Source: Przewalskia tangutica (Eukaryota > Streptophyta > Magnoliopsida > Solanales > Solanaceae). From it: a stretch of DNA of 64,000 nucleotides. The notes under the pieces were generated by a model, which did not search any database, was not told where the DNA came from, and saw only the letters and a program-made list of their open reading frames with translations. The translations under genes and the position numbers were made by a program. The stretch lies in contig CM056738.1 in the NCBI GenBank assembly GCA_029844215.1, positions 65,563,593-65,627,592 of the forward strand, written 5' to 3'. Positions 48,601 through 60,905 of the stretch are shown piece by piece (position 1 is the stretch's first letter; each line of letters begins with the position of its first letter).

Positions 48601-51600
48601 GGAAAGCAAAGGCTCCATCCAAAATTAAAAACAATCACAATATATCGGCAACAATAATTATAGGAACACAGTTGAACATAGAAATTGAAATCAAATGTGG
48701 TAAAACCCATGTCAAGTTTAAAAACCATTTTAAATTATTCCAAGATGCAGTTTTACTTCCCTCGTCATATTTAATGACCAATTTTATAATATTAAATTTC
48801 TAATTCCTACTTCCAATCGCTGACATGTTCATCAGTAACGTTACCAAATGATCAACCTTAGGAGAACCACACCCCAAATGCTAGCTATTGAGGTGGGAGA
48901 TCCCAAGGCTATATAAGCCCCACATCAGCTCCCCATTGAACCGATGTGGGACTCAAGTCCCATACCTTGCAATAGGATCATAACACCAAACAATCAAGAT
49001 ACTATTTCTCCATCTATATTTACTACTACTCACCTTAGTACCTTGGTACCTGTACTAATGTGCCACCTAAGTAAAGGTGAATTGCTTAACCTTTCACTCA
49101 CCAAGCTTCAAGCATAAGTGCATCTCACAAACACCTTCATATCATGAAATGAAGTACATCTATGTTGCTTCACGCATTGTCCCTTTCTAGAGAAACATGT
49201 TGTGAAAACGTAGAAATTCATGGATTACATCTTGCACTTTCAGTAAACCCTTGATCATCAAATTGTGTAACCTTCGGATGTAAAGCTCTCTAGAAACTAA
49301 GCAATGCTCGTATCTTGTAATGCATTTTTTCCTCCAATGAAGAGCGTCTTGAGAACATAATATAGCCCAGTGTCTATGTTGGATAGAAAAGTATTCTAAG
49401 ATTTTATGGTTTATGTTGTACCATTTCCAAGAAATACTTGCCTCTTTGACAAAGTGAACTTATATTTGCTTGCAGTCCACAACAAAATTCGTGATCACTA
49501 TCTTGTTCAAAAATCCCAAAGAGATTCTTAAAATCAATCTCGATTCTTTACTAAAGAGAAGACAAACCAAGCGTAATTAATTTTCCAGTGTACATTGAAA
49601 AGCTTTAGAAGATAATTAACTTTATTTTGATAATGAAGATAATTAACTTTCTAACTCAGTAATTCAATTACAAAAAAATTGCAGGAGAAATGTTCCACCA
49701 ATCACCTATATGTAAAACCATCCATTATCTTTCTATATTTCTTTCTGATGAAAACTATCCATATTTTATTATACAGGAATTACAAAACCAAAAGAGAGAA
49801 TGTAGATCAGCACCAATACTTAGTGCAGGATAGCTACATAAATAATTAGTTTACTCACAACAGACAGTGCAGAATAGCTACGTAAATAATTAGTTTACTC
49901 ACAACAGACACTATGTAATAACTATGACTGAATAAAATATGTTCTTATTGGAATATTTAGCGATCTTCTACCAAAATGAATTAACAAAAATACATTATGA
50001 TTAATGTTGGAATAATAGGATTACTAACTTGAAAGAAATACAATCTTCGATAACTTCGATTGTGTAATGCGTATTATATCCCATGTCATTCAAAATTTTA
50101 TTGGAAGTCTTGTGCTTTGGTGCAGACACAAATCAATACTACCATTAGCTATATAATGTTAAAATATATCATAAAGAACAAAATGCGACGTACCAATGAA
50201 GAATTCAAACCAATAGTTGTTTTCAATAGCATCCTTGAATTGCTTAACCTTCGTCTCATCAAGCTCAAGCTCACAAATACTACCCTTGTCCACATTTTCT
50301 ATCAAAGTAGAACAGTCCATGTCAACTCAAATCAAACAAGAAATAACTAGGATTCAGATTAAAAGTGATCCACATACTTTGAAACCTTAGGTCAATCTGA
50401 CTATCGATAAGCTCATTTCCACCCAAAACTTCACCAAGGCCACCCCATTTGTGAGTAGAACCAGATGCATGACAGAATGGAAGACTGTAATAGTTGTATG
50501 TTTCCTGTGGGTTATTATATGGCCCAACTTTATTTACCCAGAGGGTAACTGGATCATCTGCTTGATACTGTTGGAGAAAGCATAGGGGTCAGAGAAAATC
50601 AATTTCACAGGACAAATAGTTAGACAAGAAACAATAAGTACAAGTGTACTGATACATTGACTTTACTGGTGCATTACGTTAATACTTTGCGAAAGTCTAC
50701 TGGATATATATTTTCTATATTCTAAGAGATTAGTTTTCTCCCAGTATTTTAAGAAATGAAGAAAACGTGGAGAAAAGAAGTACGCAGACCTATATTGCAG
50801 AAAAATGTGAGCTGAAAGAAATATATATGATTAACATCTTAGAAACACCCGCTCGAAAATAGACAAACTAAAGGGAGAAAAGAAATCACAAGCTCTAAAC
50901 GCATCATACTACAATAGTCCAATTGACAGCAACAAGTATATAATAGAATAGAATGAAGTGTGAAAAAAAACCAAGCCTCCTGAACAATAAATCATATACC
51001 TTCTCCAGAGAGAGAATTTGAATTGCAATATTACGAGCGAAAGAGAGTGCATGTGAGTCTGAGTCATCCTCGTTAGTGTTAAGCTAGTCTTTCTCCAGTA
51101 GAGATGTTTTTCCAGTAATATATAGGAAACACACTCGAACTATCACTTTTTCGTAAGTTTTCTACCTGGACTAGGTGTGCGACGTGTGCGAACTTCCTAC
51201 CTAAACTATCACCAACTATTTATCAAAACACACCTCAAATAAAAGTAAACAACTAATAGTTGAGGTGTGTTTTGATAAATAATTGGTGATAGTTCAGGTA
51301 GGAAACTCGCACTGATAGTTCAGGGTAGGAAACTCCCGAAAAAAGGATAGTTAAGGTGTGTTTTGACCATTATCTCTATTTATTATAATTACTAATCCAT
51401 TTGCCTACAGTTGAAGAGGTTAACAACTGCATATGTCATGAATTCCCAAAATTACTCTATAAACACTGTAAAATAGAGGGTATATGTTCAAATTAGCAGC
51501 ATGGTCAAATATCATCACCCAGTGAAGAATGGGACAGTGGTGTAGTAATTATCATGAAAAAAATACATCTCCACAAGATGTCCTTCCAGCAATATAGTCA

Positions 51601-52276
51601 TTTAGCACTAAACTAACTTTAAGTGAAATACCATTAGCAGTGTTAAGGATCATTCATAAAGCAACCCTTCTCTTGCTAACATCTTTTTTGCTAAGTTATT
51701 TCAAGAATCATTAGCAGCTTTTTTATATCTGCAAAAACAACTTTTCTTTTGTCAATTGTCATGTTCTTTGCACCCAAGGTTTGGCCTAGAAATCAATGAA
51801 GAATGGGAAAACCATGAGAGACCAAGGTTTAAGTCCTGGCAGAGACATTTTCAAGGTGATTTTTGCATCTGCCTAAGTCTTGGTGTCCGAGTTACGTGGT
51901 ACCTTTGCTACGAAAGGTAGTAGGCATCCGGTGGAATAGTCAAAGAAGGTGCCCGGTACACCATTGTTATAAAAGCCAAATAAAAACTTTTTTTGGCTAA
52001 GTTAACATGTATATTAATATAATCCTCCATTGCCTCAAAAACTTCTTTTCTTTTATTTTGTTTAGGGATATGCATGTCATTATATATCTGATTAACTAAT
52101 GCATAGTTGCTGTTATTATTAATCAAATCTATAAACCCTATAGATCTGAACAACACACGTGAATGACGTGGAAACATTGTTACCTTGTGATCGGACTCGG
52201 AAGCAAGCGCCGTCGAAACGATGAGGAAGAAGGCTATGAAAAGAAAAAGAGAGAGTGATCGGGCGGTAGGTAGCAT
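39691..52276 (-). CDS. TMN: Transmembrane 9 superfamily (nonaspanin) protein, 12 exons, 588 aa
   Basis: Exons on minus: 52276-52184, 50567-50378, 50298-50194, 47899-47882, 47772-47678, 47601-47449, 47165-47031, 46946-46780, 46330-46236, 45896-45523, 40288-40015, 39758-39691. All introns are GT/AG and the frame is open throughout (1,767 nt with stop). ATG at 52,276 gives a signal peptide (MLPTARSLSLFLFIAFF, ...ALA). A lumenal domain follows (TLWVNKVGPYNNPQETYNYY about 37-56; LPFCHASGS; KWGGLGEVLGGNELI), then nine hydrophobic segments from about residue 220 (HWFSIFNSFMMVIFLTGL, FFSAASTAVYVYLYS). The C-terminus is RRIYRNIKCD, whose KxD motif is known to retain plant TM9SF proteins in the Golgi. 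Full length for the family and apparently functional. The role is endomembrane sorting and adhesion-related trafficking by family knowledge. Intron 10 is 5.2 kb and hosts a LINE. Confidence 0.95.
40424..44479 (+). pseudogene. LINE ORF1-type DUF4283/CCHC protein, split by a solo LTR
   Basis: The main ORF runs 40,424-42,310. A better start may be the Met at about 40,514, since the first 30 residues are hydrophobic. Residues about 150-300 form a DUF4283 domain (RNEIPKQCGLKADV, VAFNPEEESHIAWGWIFFPG). It is followed by IRFDFLPKYC and a CCHC knuckle CTQCKLQGHDIEGC, typical of nucleic-acid-binding ORF1 of plant L1-type LINEs. Near 41,915-41,930 a one-base indel shifts the frame, and coding continues at 41,938 through an Ala-rich, GCT-repeat tail to 42,722. 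The solo LTR follows. Coding then resumes in frame at 44,206 and ends at the stop at 44,477-44,479 (basic KSKK end). No endonuclease or RT follows. It could instead be a single-ORF DUF4283 retrogene. Confidence 0.75.
42723..44200 (-). mobile_element. Solo LTR of the L family inside the LINE ORF
   Basis: On minus, TGATCGGTGTATTTTATATA at 44,200 to the end CACGCACCA at 42,723 (1,478 bp). Related to the LTRs of element L: it shares GTGCACTTGCG, AAGACCGAATAT on the opposite strand, and the start GTGTATTTTATATACAC. ATACC at 42,718-42,722 and at 44,201-44,205 is a perfect 5-bp duplication. No internal region, hence a solo LTR. Confidence 0.9.
44480..44795 (+). mobile_element. LINE 3' untranslated region and poly(A) tail
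   Basis: Non-coding sequence after the ORF1 stop, ending in a run of 11 A at 44,785-44,795 after CGCGAGTCCGTGGATTGC. This agrees with target-primed reverse transcription. I did not find the flanking target duplication, so the end is tentative. Confidence 0.5.
46404..46567 (-). mobile_element. Au-like SINE with 14-bp target duplication
   Basis: Read on minus it contains GGTAAGGTCTGCGTACACTC and CCTCCCCAGACCCCAC, followed by GTGGGATTTCACTG and the TTG-rich tail TGTTGTTGTTG, as in the plant Au SINE group. ATAATTCTGTCAAT flanks it exactly at 46,390-46,403 and 46,568-46,581. It sits between exons 8 and 9 of TMN in the same orientation as the gene. Polymerase III transcription is expected for the family. 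Assignment to Au is from memory of the family consensus. Confidence 0.85.
47900..50193 (-). other. TMN intron 3 (2.3 kb), no gene
   Basis: AT-rich intron bounded by donor GTACGT at 50,193 and an acceptor TTTTTTCCAG before the microexon. It contains repeat-like stretches, for example the AAGCGC-containing segment near 48,240-48,300 and the CCACATC...GATGTGGG segment near 48,920-48,955. I cannot assign these to a family. Confidence 0.6.
51138..51352. repeat. Foldback MITE in TMN intron 1
   Basis: An inverted repeat. 51,204-51,238 (AACTATCACCAACTA, ATCAAAACACACCTCAA) pairs with 51,260-51,294 (TTGAGGTGTGTTTTGAT, TTGGTGATAGTT), with a loop of about 21 nt. Outer arms at 51,138-51,170 and 51,318-51,352 also pair imperfectly. 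There is no coding capacity. It resembles foldback MITEs known in Solanaceae. Superfamily and target duplication were not determined. Confidence 0.75.
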
Positions 52277-52899
52277 CTGTGGTCGCCGGCGAAGATATGG
52301 ATCCAATGGTTCAGGTTTTACTCTCTTTCGGTCCGGTTTTCTTCCACAGTCAGCTGCTTTCTTACAAAAACTTCTTTCTTTTTTTCCTTTCTTAACAAAA
52401 AGGATTGTCCGTGCACGGCACGGGGTTTATAAGTTTTATTATATTTTGAATGTTTTTATCATATTTATATGAGTACAAATATAATTTATAATATTAAAAT
52501 ATTAAGTTGATCTAAATGAATTTAATTTTAAATATTAATTAAATTGACTCCCGATTAACAAAAATGTCATATGAATTGGGTTTGAAGAAATAACATACTT
52601 TGTTACTACATTTTTTTTTAAGTTGCACTAGTCTTTTACCAGAAAATAGATAACATGAATGTAAATGATTTGAAATACTTTTTTTCTAACCAGGAGTTAA
52701 AAATTTATATCTTATATCTTAATATAGGATGAATCTTTCCATTAAAATAATCACATTTAAATTTAGAAATACATAATCTCTCATCTCTGCCCATAGATTT
52801 TTCCATATGAAGTAAGCAAATGTATTGCACATGCATTATTAATCTGACAAATTCAATGAATTAAACTTTGTATTATTTATTAATTTGTTCGTGCTTGTG
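52277..52899. promoter_or_regulatory. TMN upstream region (5' UTR and promoter candidate)
   Basis: About 0.6 kb between the TMN start codon and element H. The first 100 bases (left) are 5' UTR-like, with C/T-rich stretches. From about 52,430 it is strongly AT-rich. CCGTGC/GCACGG forms a short hairpin near 52,408-52,424. No other gene is seen. The promoter cannot be delimited. Confidence 0.4.
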
Positions 52900-54748
52900 A
52901 ATGTAAAATATTACATTTTTTAAGTCCACGATATGTTCCGTCGTTATATGTACTTTAACTGTTTTATTCCTGTTAACTCGAATCCCGAAGTTATCGGACG
53001 ATTCTAGTAGAAGTTGAGAAATTAAAACTTTAAAGAGTGAAAGTGTTGACAATAGTTGACTTGTATGTAGACGACTCTTTATTGGAATTTCTTCAACTTC
53101 GTGAGGTCCGGAGGGTAGTCTATGACTTGGTGGGATAGTTGGTTCGGTTTTCGAGGCCCTCGGGAACACTTTTGGCTATTGGTTGGAAAACTAGTTTAGT
53201 CTGTTGAGAGTTAACCCGTAATTAGAACTCCTATGAAAATTCCAAGACCACGAGTGAGTCTGTAGCGTGCTTTTACATATGTGTGGTTTGTGTCTAGGAG
53301 GTCTCGAGTTGAAACTGCATAAGGCTTGTTTGCTGATTTTTCTAGTGTACTCGCTGGGGCGAGCCTCAGTGCACCCCAGCTGAAGGGACCACTGCGGGGA
53401 TGGTGATCCGCTACAACAATCTTTTTGGGTTTTGACTTGGGACCGCAGGCGCGAGTGATGACCGCGGGACGATGAATTTTCAGAATCATTATTTTAAGTG
53501 TGTTAAAACCCTACACTCTCTCGTTACGAGAATAGTTATCCAAAGTACTCCTAACGTGATTCCAAATAACTTTAGGTGATTTCTTCTTATGGTAAGCTTT
53601 CTTAAACTTGTACTATCTTTATTTAGTTTCCTTAAGTTGATTAAATGATGGAAATAACCTAGAATCTAGTTGGAGAAGATGAGTTCAACCTAGTTAGGGT
53701 TTATTTAATTGTTAGACTTAAAAATAGAAACTGATTGATTGGTTTTACTATTCTAAGTTTGGGGTTCAATAATTAATAGTTGCTAGGCTTGAGTCTTCCT
53801 TTTCTTGATGAAATTTATTGTTGAAAAAACTAGAGTTCATAACCAAATTTGGGGATTTTGCTTGTATGAAGAAATTGGCATAGTCTTGACTTAATTTAGC
53901 AATTGTTTAGTAGGATTGAACTCCTAGGATGATGAATATCATATTTCACTTTTAAAATGACTGTTTTATCCTTGTGGGCCAATTTCCCCCTTTCATCCCT
54001 ATTCGATTTGGAATTAATGGGATAGTATAGTGTTGTTAGTTTCATTCTCTAACTTAGATTTCAGTAATATTAGACTTCGAGTACGACCGTAATTTGCGGA
54101 AGGGCAAGGCGCACGTGTGATTCATTGTAACTTCCGCTCGGTATTTCAGGTAGGTTATGGATTACCTTCTGGTTAGACTTCGGTTAGCGAAGCGTTTGTG
54201 TAATTAGAGTCTATTGGAGTTTAGGTTGGTTACTGTTGACTGAATGTGACTTGTTTTCTCTTTGTGGTTACTGAATTTGTATGTAGTTGGCATATCGTAC
54301 ATGTGATATAGTTGTCTCTCACTCATTTTGATCGTATTATGGATAGAGGAAATGACTTGACTTGATGTTGATATTGTGATATGTGTTCATGTATGGCACG
54401 GTTGGGAATTTATATGATACACCTTATATTGTCATTTTATTGCATTCATCATCACATTCATATTCATGATACATTGATATTACAATCACATTAGTGTGAT
54501 GGTGATAATTGAGAAGGAAACAACAATGATTCTTATTACATATTGATTGCGTAGCCATTCTATGTTGAGTGATACGAAATGCCTATCGGGGTGTTCGATG
54601 GAAGAGTCGTCTCTAGGCTGAGTGATACAGAGCGATTGGTACATGGACTCGTGGATCTCCCATCGGTCATGACTGTTATTCAGCCCCGAGCATGTGTGTG
54701 CGGAGATTACTTTAGGCATTGCATTGCATATTTACTCATCATTACATT

Positions 54749-57746
54749 TGTCACGACCGACCCGGGCCGGCGGTAGTGCCTACACAGGCACCGCTTTCGA
54801 TACATCGAGAGAATAGCAATGGAACATACACAATGATAAAATGCTTAAACATAAAATAACAACGGAGTTAGCGATAAGGCCACCAGTAAACTATACAAAT
54901 AAAGCGACATTTTTTTTTCTTTACAACCCAAACCACAATGTGACTACTGGACCTCTAAGAATAACAACTCGGCGGGACGGGGCCGCCATACCACGAATGT
55001 ACAACAACCGATAATACTGAGGATAAGCCTCGGAATAAAGGAGCTTACCGGCGGTGAACAGTGATCCTAGAGCGAGGATCGGCAATTTGTACTCTACTGC
55101 GACATTTAACGCAACCAGAAGGAGGTCGAGACAACATGTACCAAATATGTGGGCCAGAAATGCGTAATGAAATCATAAGTCTATAATAAAGCGGAACCAC
55201 GTATGATAGCTCGATTAACGATGCTGTGCGCCTTACTAACAATGAGTAGATAAGAGTATACTTACAACATAAAAATAGGAAGCTCGCGATCAAAGCAAGA
55301 CCGCGCGCAGATGTCATTAAGCAATCCTACTCGCGGGACTATTTCACCGCGTAGGTCGTGTGGACCGCGTGGTATTCTCGCGTGGGACTATTTCACCGCG
55401 TAGGTCGTGGTAGACGCGTGAGGTATTCTCGCGTGGGACTATTTCACCGCGTAGGTCGTGTGAACGCGTGGTATTCTCGCGTAAGGTGTATCGCGCGTGG
55501 GACTATTTCACGCGTAAGCCCTTACGGACTCGCGTGAGGTATTCCTCGCGTCGTGGGTAGCAAATCCACGGAATATGCAAATGCCACAAACAGGGAATGA
55601 CCGTAATGAATAACATACTACTAGCACACGGCTATCACACATAACATAAGCACCACCGACATCATACATAACATAAGCACTACAGAACATCATACCATAT
55701 ATAAGCAAGTTAAGAAATCCCCTAACTTCTTATTAGTCTTATACATGTACACTCTCATTTTTAGTTTACTTAAGGCACTAACATGTCATTATAAAAATCC
55801 GGGAATTTAACCCTAAGTACTACGTACTTCTACTCTTTTAAAATGACTTTTTTTCATACCAAACTTTCAAGATACTAATAACCATAGTATCAAGTCATAA
55901 CTACTTTTCAAGACAAGTCACAATACCTTTTTAGAAATACAATTATAGGCTTCTTAATCAAGTGACTTCTTTCTTTTAAAAACCTTAAGCAATTGATGCC
56001 TTTAAATCAATTTGTCTTTCTTTATTTCAAGTCATTTATCATACTTATATTACTTAGAGTAAATCACTCTTTTTAACCTTCTATAAAGCTATTATAACTA
56101 ACTTCCCATAAAGCCGTTATACTAGCTTTATACCTTAGAAACTTGCACTCTTCTTTATAAACAAGAGGCTTAAACTTTCCAACAAAACAAGTATCAAAAA
56201 TACTTTCAACATACTTAAAGTCTCTTAACTTTTGAAAACCAAGATATCCTTAATATTTAAACAAGTGAGTTAATTCTCTAACTCATTCAATTTGGACATT
56301 CTTAAAATAAGCCAAGGATATCAAATGGACTAGATTGTCAAAATCTTGTACGTCTACCGTACTATACATTTACAACTTATTCATGCTCAAGAGATAAGAA
56401 AGTTTCACATACCTCTTCGGTTTAATCCACTTGCTAAGTCCAATACGCCGTACGTAGTATGTCAACCTATAATGACCATAGTACGTCTATTAACTTCTAG
56501 CTTCAAACGTAGAATATTCCAAGTGCAAAGTCACTAAATTCTACGGAAAATCGGACAACACTTCCTTTGTTTCTACATACTTTACCACCTTTTTCAAGGC
56601 CGAATTCAATAACCAAACACGCCACATTTAAGGCTCAACAAAGTAGTTAACAATAGGGGATTACACGCTTAATCAAGACGTGTAAAATTCTGCCCCACAA
56701 TAATTATCAAACTAGTCCAACATATAATGTCAATTCGGCAATTAGGGACAACAATACCAATTCTTCTTCTAATTTCTTTTCAATCCAAGTTGTTTAGTAT
56801 AACATGTTATAAGGCCGCAATTGATTATAACAACTATAATCTTCAAGTAGATAACACGGCGATTACAGTTAACGAATTGTAATTCAATTTCAAATGACTA
56901 ACATGTCATTTTGGTTGAGCTTCCAAATTTCCATAACACTTATCAAACTTCATAACACATATCACATGATCATTTCTAACTTATAATAACATGAAATCTT
57001 CAATTACAAAAGTAAGACGAAGATTATACCTCATTTAGCCCAAATATGATCCAAGATTACAAGTCGATCCTTAGCAACTTTAGCTCCTCCTTTCGACGTT
57101 CCAAACCATTCCAAGCAACCCTTAGAAGCTTATGAAGAACTCATCTTCAAGTTCCAACTTCAAAGTTGAAGAACTCCTTAAGTTTCCGCCTTGCGACTAA
57201 TACAAAAACGCCACTTTTCCGGGATCTTTCTATTGAGATACACTTACAATACCCTTAGGTACCTTGATTTAAAGTATGGAGCTTATTTGACAACAAACAA
57301 AAAAAATTCTCTCTTAAAGTGTGTTAAAGCCTAGAGCCCTCAAGGGTTTCTTCAAAATTCTTGAAATTTTTTCTAAGTGTTAAGCCTTGTCTTGCTACTA
57401 AGGAAGCTTATATAACCAAATGGAAGGTCTAGATTAGAACAATTGGGTGGTTTGGATGCATTTCACAAGGATTCTAGCCAAGTGGCCTTGACTAAGTCAA
57501 CAATATCAAGCTCTTTGTCTTTGCAAGACTTGGTCATTTAAATTATGGTCAAATGACCATTTTAACCATGCCATTTTCGTCCAAGACCACAAAGGGGGTG
57601 ACACGTGTCATCTCGTTAAATCATGATATTTCATTTTCCGACAAATTCCAAAATTCCGATAAATTTTTACTCGTCTCAAATCTTAACATTTTTGAGTTCT
57701 TTCGTACGTTCTTATAAACATATCCTGGAATTTCCGGGGTGTAACA
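54749..57746 (-). mobile_element. Solo LTR F (Ty3/gypsy, minus)
   Basis: 2,998 bp. On minus, TGTTACACCCCGGAAATTCC at 57,746 to GGTCGGTCGTGACA at 54,749. ACATT at 54,744-54,748 and 57,747-57,751 is a perfect target duplication. Carries the family's hairpins and a tandem repeat. No internal sequence. Confidence 0.92.
55330..55560 (-). repeat. About 50-bp tandem repeat in LTR F
   Basis: Four imperfect units with GGGACTATTTCACCGCGTAG starting near 55,335, 55,384, 55,435 and 55,498 (last one decayed), joined by GCGTG...GGTATTCTCG. The same motif, reversed, occurs in LTR G near 62,497 and 62,560. Confidence 0.8.
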
Positions 57747-57925
57747 ACATTCATATACTTAGATCCTGGCTTGATTCTCTACATTTGGGATGCTTATTCT
57801 TGGACTATGATATTACTTGTACTTTATTGCGAGCATGTTTATTGTTCAATTTTGTTCTTATACATATGCTAGCTAACTGTTATCAGCCTATGATATCTAC
57901 CGGTGCATATTATTTGTACTAATAC

Positions 57926-60340
57926 TGTTATACCCCGTATTTCCAGAGTATGTACGTGAGGGAATACGTACAAAAGTTTAGCCTTAAAAGTTAGGCTTGG
58001 ACGAAAATACTTGGGCACAACTCACTAAAAGAATCGTTTTCCGATGAAACGTTTTACCTGACTTCGCGTAGGATAAATTCGGCTATGTCATTTCTAATTT
58101 TTGCGGATTTTTGAGAGGCGAAACATTTTGGACCAACGAGAGGCAACACTTGTCACCTCTAGTTGGTGGACTTGGCGTCCGTTTGGAAGAATTGGATAGC
58201 CAATTTTGTCTTGGAGTTGGTAGGATATTTTGTGTGCAAGTTGGCTAAGGTACACTTGCCCAAATCTTGACCTTACACTTGCCTTGCACTTGGCATAATC
58301 TTGGCCATTGGTTGGACATCCCTTGACCTATAAATACCCTCTTGTGATGAAGAGTTCTTCATCCACAAAAACTTTCAAGTCTAAAATCCTCCTTTCCTTT
58401 CTTTGATAGCCGCACCGTCCAAACACCCCCTCGAGAAGCTTAGCCGTGGCAATCCACTAGCTAGCCGAAATCTACCCCCTCCCTGGTAGAAAAGTTGCCT
58501 AGTATTGTTATAATGCCCAAAATACCTAGCCCAAATCCCTTAGTACTTAGTAGAAGTTGGGAAGAACTTCTAAGGGTTCTGGAGCTCTGGAGCGTCTGAC
58601 TTAGGAGCTAAACCTTGCTCAGCGACTTTTATCTAGGATATTATTGGGCTTCCGAGGTAAATAATCCTAACCTCTTTTGTATTAGAAAATGCATCGTAGA
58701 AGTATAGATATAAGTATTGAATACTTAGAAGATTATTCTGAGAATAGAATTGGCTATTATCACGATGAAGGGTTTAAAGAAGAATAATCAAATCAGACTT
58801 ACTTAGAATTTGTTTTCACGATGAACTTGAGTAGCTCGGGTAGGAAGTCTTTGCCCAATTTTCCGTAGGATAGAGAACCCTACGCTTAGAATCTGTTTTG
58901 AGTAGTGAGCGTTGATAGACGTGTCTGACTATTATAGGTTGATTCTCTGCGCGCGACATATTCAACTTGGCAGGTGGTTTTCGCTGAGAAGGTATGTGAT
59001 TCTTCCTAAAGCATGATATTTTCAAATATATATATATAGTGCGGTGAGCGTCGTGTGTTAAGCGATTAATAACTACGGAATGTCTTCGACTTAAGCTTTG
59101 AATAATACTTACGGCGGTGTCTTTTGACTTAAGCCTGAATAATAAGGATCTTTATGCATTTCAAAGGAATACTGAATCATTTTTAACAGAAGAGAACTAA
59201 TTGGGTTTTAAAACAGAAAGCTTAAGAGTTATACTAGCTTTATGGGAAGTTAGGTATAACCACTTAAGATGATAAAAGGAACAGTTTAACTATGTGTTTA
59301 TAACAGACTTATATTGATTTATGGAAAGAATAATAAGATGGTTTGATAAGTAGACATGATATGATGCTAAGTGTGTTGAGTGTCTTGTAAGCGTTTGTAT
59401 AAGAGGGTATTTTGTTGTGCTTATGTTGTTTAACGATAATTTGTTGTGTTAGTATTATATCACTCGCTCTTGACGTATTCACAGGGGTTAGGCGCCTCCG
59501 TCACGGGGTAGACTTCGGTGATGCGAGACCGTGATTCGAGAATACCTCATGCGGGTCGAGGACCTACGCGAGCTACGAGAGTTCGAGTTAGTGTGCGGGG
59601 TTATACCTCATGCGATGCATGTGGCCGTGCGGACTACGAGTCGGGGCGATCTTAGGAGTAGCTACCCCGATGCGGGGTTATACCCATGCGGGCCTAAGTG
59701 AGTGGCCTATGCGGACTACGAGGAGTCGAGATTAGGCTTGCGTAATGATACTATGGGCAATTGGCCTGCTTGATCATCATGGCCTAGAGAAGACTGCTCT
59801 GATTACCTATTGTTGCTCTTGTTTGTGATGTGGCACTATATGCGGTTTCCTTGGTTGTTTCATACATATTTGTAAACTGGTTTTAAAATGATATGATTTC
59901 ATTTAAGTACTTTCTGATTTCACATACTTAGTACATTGTCTTGACCTCGCCCGAAGTGCGTTAATCTGCGGTAAGGCGGCAGTGCTAGATCCACATCCTT
60001 AGGATCTTTGCGTTGGTGTCGGGAGCTCCATCTTCTCGGAGGCTCTACTTTGGTATGATCTCCTGTATTGTAGATAGTTTTGTACATTCGGGGTATGGCG
60101 GGCCTGTCCCACCATAGTTGTTTACTTCGTAAGTGCTGTAGTCTATTATGCAGTTGGGATGTAGCGCAAAACTATGTTTATATATATATTAGAAAAGCAG
60201 GCTTTTCTTCAGATAAACAGTTTCTCCTTTTTAATAATATTTCTTGTCTTGTTTTATATTTCCGCTGATTTTCTCTGATGTATGACTGCTTGGGTGCCCG
60301 GGTAAGGCACCAGTCACGGGCCCCGGAACGGGTTGTGACA
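57926..60340 (+). mobile_element. Solo LTR E (Ty3/gypsy)
   Basis: 2,415 bp from TGTTATACCCCGTATTTCC to CGGAACGGGTTGTGACA. AATAC at 57,921-57,925 and 60,341-60,345 is a perfect duplication. It is closest to the D-type LTR but lacks about 1 kb of the AT-rich centre (a jump near 59,290). Hairpins are present near 59,950-60,120. Confidence 0.92.
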
Positions 60341-60739
60341 AATACTACCTTGCTACATTATTTTGAGTGCAGAGTACATGACCGGTTCTACCTCTACGCC
60401 TCGAGATTGATCTGAGGTTGTTGTTGTGTCTTTTAGGGTGAGCATTGTTGATGGATTATGTTATACCCCGTAGTTCAGACCAGGCGTATGAGGACGTGCG
60501 AAAGCGTGTAAGACTTAAAGTAGGTTGACGGATTGTTTCGGACGGGTTTTAGTCAACTTTGAGGTGGGTTATGACCTCTTACATTGAGAATTCCTAAGTG
60601 TTTCAAAGGCCTAGTGCGTAGTTCGTTGAGTCTAGTTTCCAACGCAACCGACCGTTCGTCGATAGGACATCGGAGTCGAAAGTTATGAGAGTTACAAGTT
60701 CAGTGCGCAGTCGGACATAAATGTGTTTTGGACAGAAGC

Positions 60740-60905
60740 GACAGGGCCGCGGCGCCGGATGCAGGGCCGCGGCGTCGGATATTCTGAGGGGTCGCTGAAG
60801 TTGTAGAGTCGCGGCGCCGGGAATCAGGGCCGCAGCGCCGGAAGTCCTATGAGGTGGCGGAAGTTTCAGCGCCGTGGCGCCGACTGCAGGGCCGCGGCGC
60901 TAAGG
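60740..60905 (+). repeat. GCCGCGGCGCCGG box in LTR G
   Basis: At least five copies of AGGGCCGCGGCGCCGGA or variants are spread over about 165 bp. The sequence is GC-rich and self-complementary, so likely structured in RNA. Similar GC-rich boxes lie about 300 bp into LTR L (CGCGGTGCC) and LTR K. Confidence 0.65.

Noticed and set aside
48240..48960. Repeat-like sequences in intron 3 (AAGCGC-rich piece; CCACATC...GATGTGGG piece)
   Set aside because: They look like known kinds of dispersed plant repeats, but no ends or duplications could be fixed. Mentioned only under the intron.
51908..52306. Single 132-codon reading of TMN exon 1 starting at 52,306
   Set aside because: It starts at TTG and reads through the donor site at 52,183. 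The ATG at 52,276 and splicing after ESDHK to exon 2 give the family protein.
52400..52430. Possible Helitron 3' end (hairpin CCGTGC/GCACGG) upstream of TMN
   Set aside because: No CTRR terminus at the right distance and no matching 5' TC end found. Too weak to annotate as an element.
55330..55560. Regular short repeats resembling a CRISPR array
   Set aside because: Units are imperfect tandem copies without unique spacers, inside a plant LTR.
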